The notes beneath the pieces were generated by a model. The model was not told the DNA's origin. It saw only the letters and a list, made by a program, of their open reading frames with translations, and ran no database searches. From JBDROU01 sp043809745 [NCBI: bacterium] (GTDB lineage Bacteria; Elusimicrobiota; JBDRMW01), in assembly GCA_043809745.1 (NCBI GenBank), contig JBDROU010000061.1:1-60351 (forward strand): a DNA stretch of 60,351 bases, read 5' to 3'. Every line of letters begins with the position of its first letter. Within the stretch, counting starts at the first letter, position 1. Below are positions 58,338 to 60,351 of this stretch, piece after piece. Position numbers and translations under genes: made by a program.

Positions 58338-59132
58338 TTGGATATTAAAAGTAGGTTATTATCAGTAGCTGTTGAAGCTGCACGTTCCGCAGGTAATATT
58401 ATTAGTAAGGGTTTAAATAAACGAAAGTTTGTAAAGTTTAAGGGCAGAATTGATCCTGTAACGCATATAGATACCAAGTGTGAGGGTACTATAGTTAAAA
58501 TTATAAAAGGTAATTTTCCGGATCATACTATTATTTCTGAAGAAATAGGTATAATTAAAAAAAAATCGGATTATTCCTGGTTTATTGATCCTCTAGACGG
58601 CACAGTAAATTATTCACATGGATTCCCAAGCTTTTGTGTATGTATAGGTGTAGTTTTTAAGGGTCGGGTCGTAGTTGGTGTAATATATGACCCGAACAAG
58701 AATGAGTTGTTCACCGCAGTTGAAGGCAGGGGAGCATATATAAATGGACGTAGGATGATGGTTTCTAAAATAAGCGATCTTGAGAAAGCTTTGGTTGCCA
58801 CTGGTTTCGCATATAACATAAAGGAAGCAAGAAATAAAAACTTTAGATCATTTTCAAGAGCTGCTCTTCATTGTCAGGGGGTTAGAAGGGCTGGTTCCGC
58901 GGGACTTGATCTGGCTTACGTGGCATGCGGGAGATTGGATGGATTTTGGGAGTATAACCTTCAATCATGGGATGTAGCAGCCGGTTCATTAATGGTTACT
59001 GAAGCAGGGGGCTGTGTTAGTAATATAAAAGATAAAAAATTGGATTTATTCTCAAAGCAGATAATTGCCACAAATAAACATATCTACAAAGACTTTATTT
59101 CAATATTAGCGGGATCAAATCACAATAGTTAG
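58338..59132 (+). CDS. Inositol-1-monophosphatase family protein
   Basis: About 264 aa. Metal-dependent sugar or inositol phosphate phosphatase. Motifs: DPVTHIDTKCEGTI, HTIISEEIG (metal-binding EE), the signature WFIDPLDGTVNYSHGFP, GSAGLDLAYVACGRLDGFWE, and the C-terminal WDVAAGSLMVTEAGG. All metal ligands appear to be present. No ATG precedes the conserved start of the fold. TTG 58338 gives the expected length (LDIKSRLLSVAVEAARSAG). The earlier TTG at 58290 would overlap rpe and translate through the palindrome. The element may have removed the original ribosome site. Substrate not determined; fructose-1,6-bisphosphate or 3'-phosphoadenosine-type substrates are possible. Confidence 0.9.
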   Translation: MDIKSRLLSVAVEAARSAGNIISKGLNKRKFVKFKGRIDPVTHIDTKCEGTIVKIIKGNFPDHTIISEEIGIIKKKSDYSWFIDPLDGTVNYSHGFPSFCVCIGVVFKGRVVVGVIYDPNKNELFTAVEGRGAYINGRRMMVSKISDLEKALVATGFAYNIKEARNKNFRSFSRAALHCQGVRRAGSAGLDLAYVACGRLDGFWEYNLQSWDVAAGSLMVTEAGGCVSNIKDKKLDLFSKQIIATNKHIYKDFISILAGSNHNS

Positions 59133-59181
59133 CGCATCTGAAAATTTTCTTTTGATTCACTTAATAAGCATCATTTTTAAA

Positions 59182-59202
59182 CTGTCAATCTGTAAACGAC
59201 GT
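59182..59202. repeat. Copy 1 of the CTGTCAATCTGTAAAC repeat
   Basis: The 21 bases beginning CTGTCAATCTGTAAAC match the copy at 59987-60007 with one difference. It lies just past the end of the minus-strand nucleotidyltransferase gene. The first eight bases, CTGTCAAT, are also found at the inner edge of the inverted repeat at 57505. Confidence 0.75.
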
Positions 59203-59208
59203 TTTTTG

Positions 59209-59661
59209 TTATTTTTTAAGTCTTTTTATGTCTTTGATATCAGAACTTCTTTGAAAGTATTCCTTTAACTTCACTAAATCAATTTTTGATATGAAATATG
59301 CTGCAACATTTCTAAATTCTCCTACCACTTTCCGAGAGTATGCATCATCAAATAATATACCTTCCTGGCTGTTAAAAATATCAATTCTATTTGGTTCTTC
59401 GCCGATAAAGAAAATTTCTTTTTTCCCTAATAGATCATCCTTATTAATTTTCAGCCCGCAGAATTCTTTTATAGCAGCAGCACATTTTTCTGCATTATCT
59501 TCTGTATTCTTAATCCAAACATCAAAGTCTTTAGTTTCACGAGCAATTTTTGTGTGAAAAATAACAGAATATGCTCCAATTACTAAATACTCAACATTAT
59601 TCTTGTTTAATAGTTCAATAAAATCCCTATAATCATTCTCTACTTGCTTTTCTTTTGCCAT
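59209..59661 (-). CDS. Small nucleotidyltransferase-fold protein, toxin-antitoxin-like
   Basis: 150 aa from ATG at 59661-59659, which has AGGA about eight bases upstream; a longer reading to 59700 lacks this. NNVEYLVIGAYSVIFHTKIA followed by ETKDFDVWI resembles the GGxA/S...TxDxD pattern of minimal nucleotidyltransferases (MNT/DUF6036-like). The catalytic G-S and D-x-D positions read GAYS and DFDV. RIDIFNSQEG gives the third acidic residue. Such proteins often act in toxin-antitoxin or AMPylation pairs. It overlaps the small upstream gene by 29 bases and both run opposite to the neighbours. The pair lies between two CTGTCAATCTGTAAAC repeats, so it is probably an acquired cargo module. Confidence 0.78.
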   Translation of the reverse strand: MAKEKQVENDYRDFIELLNKNNVEYLVIGAYSVIFHTKIARETKDFDVWIKNTEDNAEKCAAAIKEFCGLKINKDDLLGKKEIFFIGEEPNRIDIFNSQEGILFDDAYSRKVVGEFRNVAAYFISKIDLVKLKEYFQRSSDIKDIKRLKK

Positions 59662-59848
59662 AAATTTTCCTATTAATTTCATCTGGCTCTTCAACACCAA
59701 AGAAAACTCTTCTGGACCTTCTTATATGATAAAGAGTATTTAGAGCAGCATCGAAATTCTGTTCAACATTCATAGATTCAAGTTCATCATATGAACATTT
59801 ACCATAAACAACTTTTTTTCCGTTATTGTTAAAATAATTTAATAACAT
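59633..59848 (-). CDS. Small partner protein upstream of the nucleotidyltransferase
   Basis: 71 aa. The ATG at 59848-59846 has GAGG six bases upstream; the TTG just before it is a less likely start. The sequence (KCSYDELESMNVEQNFDAAL, NTLYHIRRSRRVFFGVEEPD) is charged, with a basic arginine cluster and a basic C-terminus. I do not recognise the family. Its end overlaps the nucleotidyltransferase gene by 29 bases, an arrangement usual for two-component toxin-antitoxin-type modules. Which one would be toxin cannot be told from sequence. Confidence 0.65.
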   Translation of the reverse strand: MLLNYFNNNGKKVVYGKCSYDELESMNVEQNFDAALNTLYHIRRSRRVFFGVEEPDEINRKIYGKRKASRE

Positions 59849-59986
59849 CAATGTCCTCTAATTAACCAAAATATTTGCATAAATATTATATAATATCTGC
59901 TAATGTGTAGTAAATGTAATTATGAAATAAAATCTTTGCTGATCTGCGCAATATTATAATATAGGGAGAATAATTAGATTTTTTAT

Positions 59987-60007
59987 CTGTCAATCTGTAA
60001 ACAACGT
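59987..60007. repeat. Copy 2 of the CTGTCAATCTGTAAAC repeat
   Basis: Same orientation as the copy at 59182-59202, with one mismatch. The two copies bracket 784 bases holding the nucleotidyltransferase pair. Read in reverse, its outer end (GGGACGT) resembles GGGGACGTAGTT at 60129-60140, so it may also form one end of the transposase-associated element. Confidence 0.75.
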
Positions 60008-60106
60008 CCCATATCCCAAATAAATTGCCTCAACTATCAACAATAGCGTCCCATACTGGTACTCCAAGAAATTGCCCAAGTGTGGCTGCATCTTGTCGAA
60101 TACTAA

Positions 60107-60134
60107 CAGGACATGGGGACCAGGACATGGGGAC
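60107..60134. repeat. Perfect 14-bp tandem duplication
   Basis: CAGGACATGGGGAC is present twice without a gap (60107-60120 and 60121-60134), just upstream of the transposase gene. Short repeats of this kind commonly accompany RAYT transposase genes and may be part of the recognised hairpin. Confidence 0.8.
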
Positions 60135-60153
60135 GTAGTTAGACAATACGATA

Positions 60154-60182
60154 TTGACAAGACTGGTAACAAATGATAACAT
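60154..60182 (+). promoter_or_regulatory. Promoter of the transposase gene, probably leaderless
   Basis: TTGACA (60154-60159) and TAACAT (60177-60182) are 17 bases apart. The ATG begins six bases after the -10 box, so the transcript would start at or next to the start codon. No ribosome site is seen. Confidence 0.5.
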
Positions 60183-60188
60183 TTTCAC

Positions 60189-60351
60189 ATGCCAAGGCAA
60201 GGAAGAATAGATGTAGAAAGCGGGATATACCATGTAATACAACGAGGTATAGAGCGCCGAGAAATATTTAAAGGCGATACGGATCGTGAAGAGTTTCTTC
60301 GTAGGTTTGCTGATAATTTAAAAGAAACTGGACACAAGTGCTATGGTTGGG
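60189..60351 (+). CDS. REP-associated (Y1/IS200-like) transposase, 3'-truncated by window end
   Basis: 54 codons are visible, running off the window. The N-terminus MPRQGRIDVESGIYHVIQRG followed by IERREIF, TDREEFLRRF and ETGHKCYGW is the signature of RAYT (TnpA_REP) HUH transposases, which cut single-stranded hairpins at REP-type repeats with a catalytic tyrosine. The HUH and tyrosine residues lie beyond the window. Hairpin repeats at 57458, 58316, 59182, 59987 and 60107 are plausible substrates. It is preceded by a promoter and a tandem repeat. Confidence 0.92.
   Translation, partial: MPRQGRIDVESGIYHVIQRGIERREIFKGDTDREEFLRRFADNLKETGHKCYGW

Larger units (their letters stand above)
59849..60188. 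other. Gene-free interval with mobile-element repeats
   Basis: About 340 bases without a convincing gene. The first part (59849-59980) is AT-rich and would hold the promoter of the minus-strand pair. From 59987 there is the second CTGTCAATCTGTAAAC copy. Next comes a stretch whose minus strand reads like a broken reading frame (LGQFLGVPVWDAIVDS, a stop, then GNLFGIWDVVYRLT). A tandem repeat at 60107 and the transposase promoter follow. Confidence 0.6.

Overview
The window comes from an uncultivated, diderm (Gram-negative-type) bacterium. It carries outer-membrane beta-barrel proteins, a PorV-like protein and C-terminal domains of the kind used in type IX-like secretion. A gene of more than 32 kb, a PorV-like protein with TPRs, a pyrophosphate-type phosphofructokinase and a RAYT transposase together would fit a candidate phylum such as Omnitrophota, Elusimicrobiota or a neighbour. 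No rRNA or other decisive marker is present, so this placement is inference.

Region 1 (2-32293, over half the window) is one open reading frame of 10,763 codons whose 5' end lies outside the window. It encodes a modular surface or secreted protein. In order it holds about 30 Ig-like units (TISGTAxD type), a bookend domain, 37 units with the linker PGETAVPGSSTGK, a second bookend-like domain, a set of filamin/invasin-like domains, several modules with Asp-rich calcium-type loops, fibronectin-like domains, and a C-terminal YPNP/FlgD-Ig sorting-type domain.

Region 2 (32294-45509) looks like a dedicated machine. A promoter and a c-di-GMP-I (GEMM) riboswitch with an intrinsic terminator precede three genes: a mini-protein consisting of a membrane signal plus one YPNP/FlgD-Ig domain, a PorV-like barrel with C-terminal TPRs, and a protein that fuses the last FliF ring domain and its membrane helix to a FliG core and a TPR pair. 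Three long coiled-coil proteins follow (1617, 828 and 380 aa); the first ends in the same kind of TPR pair as the FliF-FliG fusion. No flagellin, rod, hook, stator or export-apparatus gene is visible. My inference is a non-flagellar, c-di-GMP-controlled envelope machine (secretion, adhesion or gliding) that exports or moves the giant protein. This is the most interesting part of the window.

Region 3 (45510-47231) is a small operon with its own promoter and an operator-like palindrome. It encodes a secreted HEAT-repeat protein and a small outer-membrane barrel.

Region 4 (47232-59132) is mostly housekeeping: accA, a pyrophosphate-type pfk, a large membrane histidine kinase, NAD kinase, recN, a 2[4Fe-4S] ferredoxin, a DUF362-ferredoxin protein, a ParB-like protein overlapping a spore-photolyase-like radical SAM gene, rpe, and an inositol-monophosphatase-family gene.

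Region 5 (57458-60351) is scarred by small mobile repeats. A 23-bp perfect inverted repeat forms the 3' end of the radical SAM gene. A GGGGTCTGACCCC palindrome sits at the start of the phosphatase gene. Two CTGTCAATCTGTAAAC repeats flank a two-gene nucleotidyltransferase module on the minus strand. The window ends inside a RAYT (Y1) transposase, the family that usually mobilises such hairpins.

Positions and motif counts were worked out by hand; no alignment, folding or database search was run.
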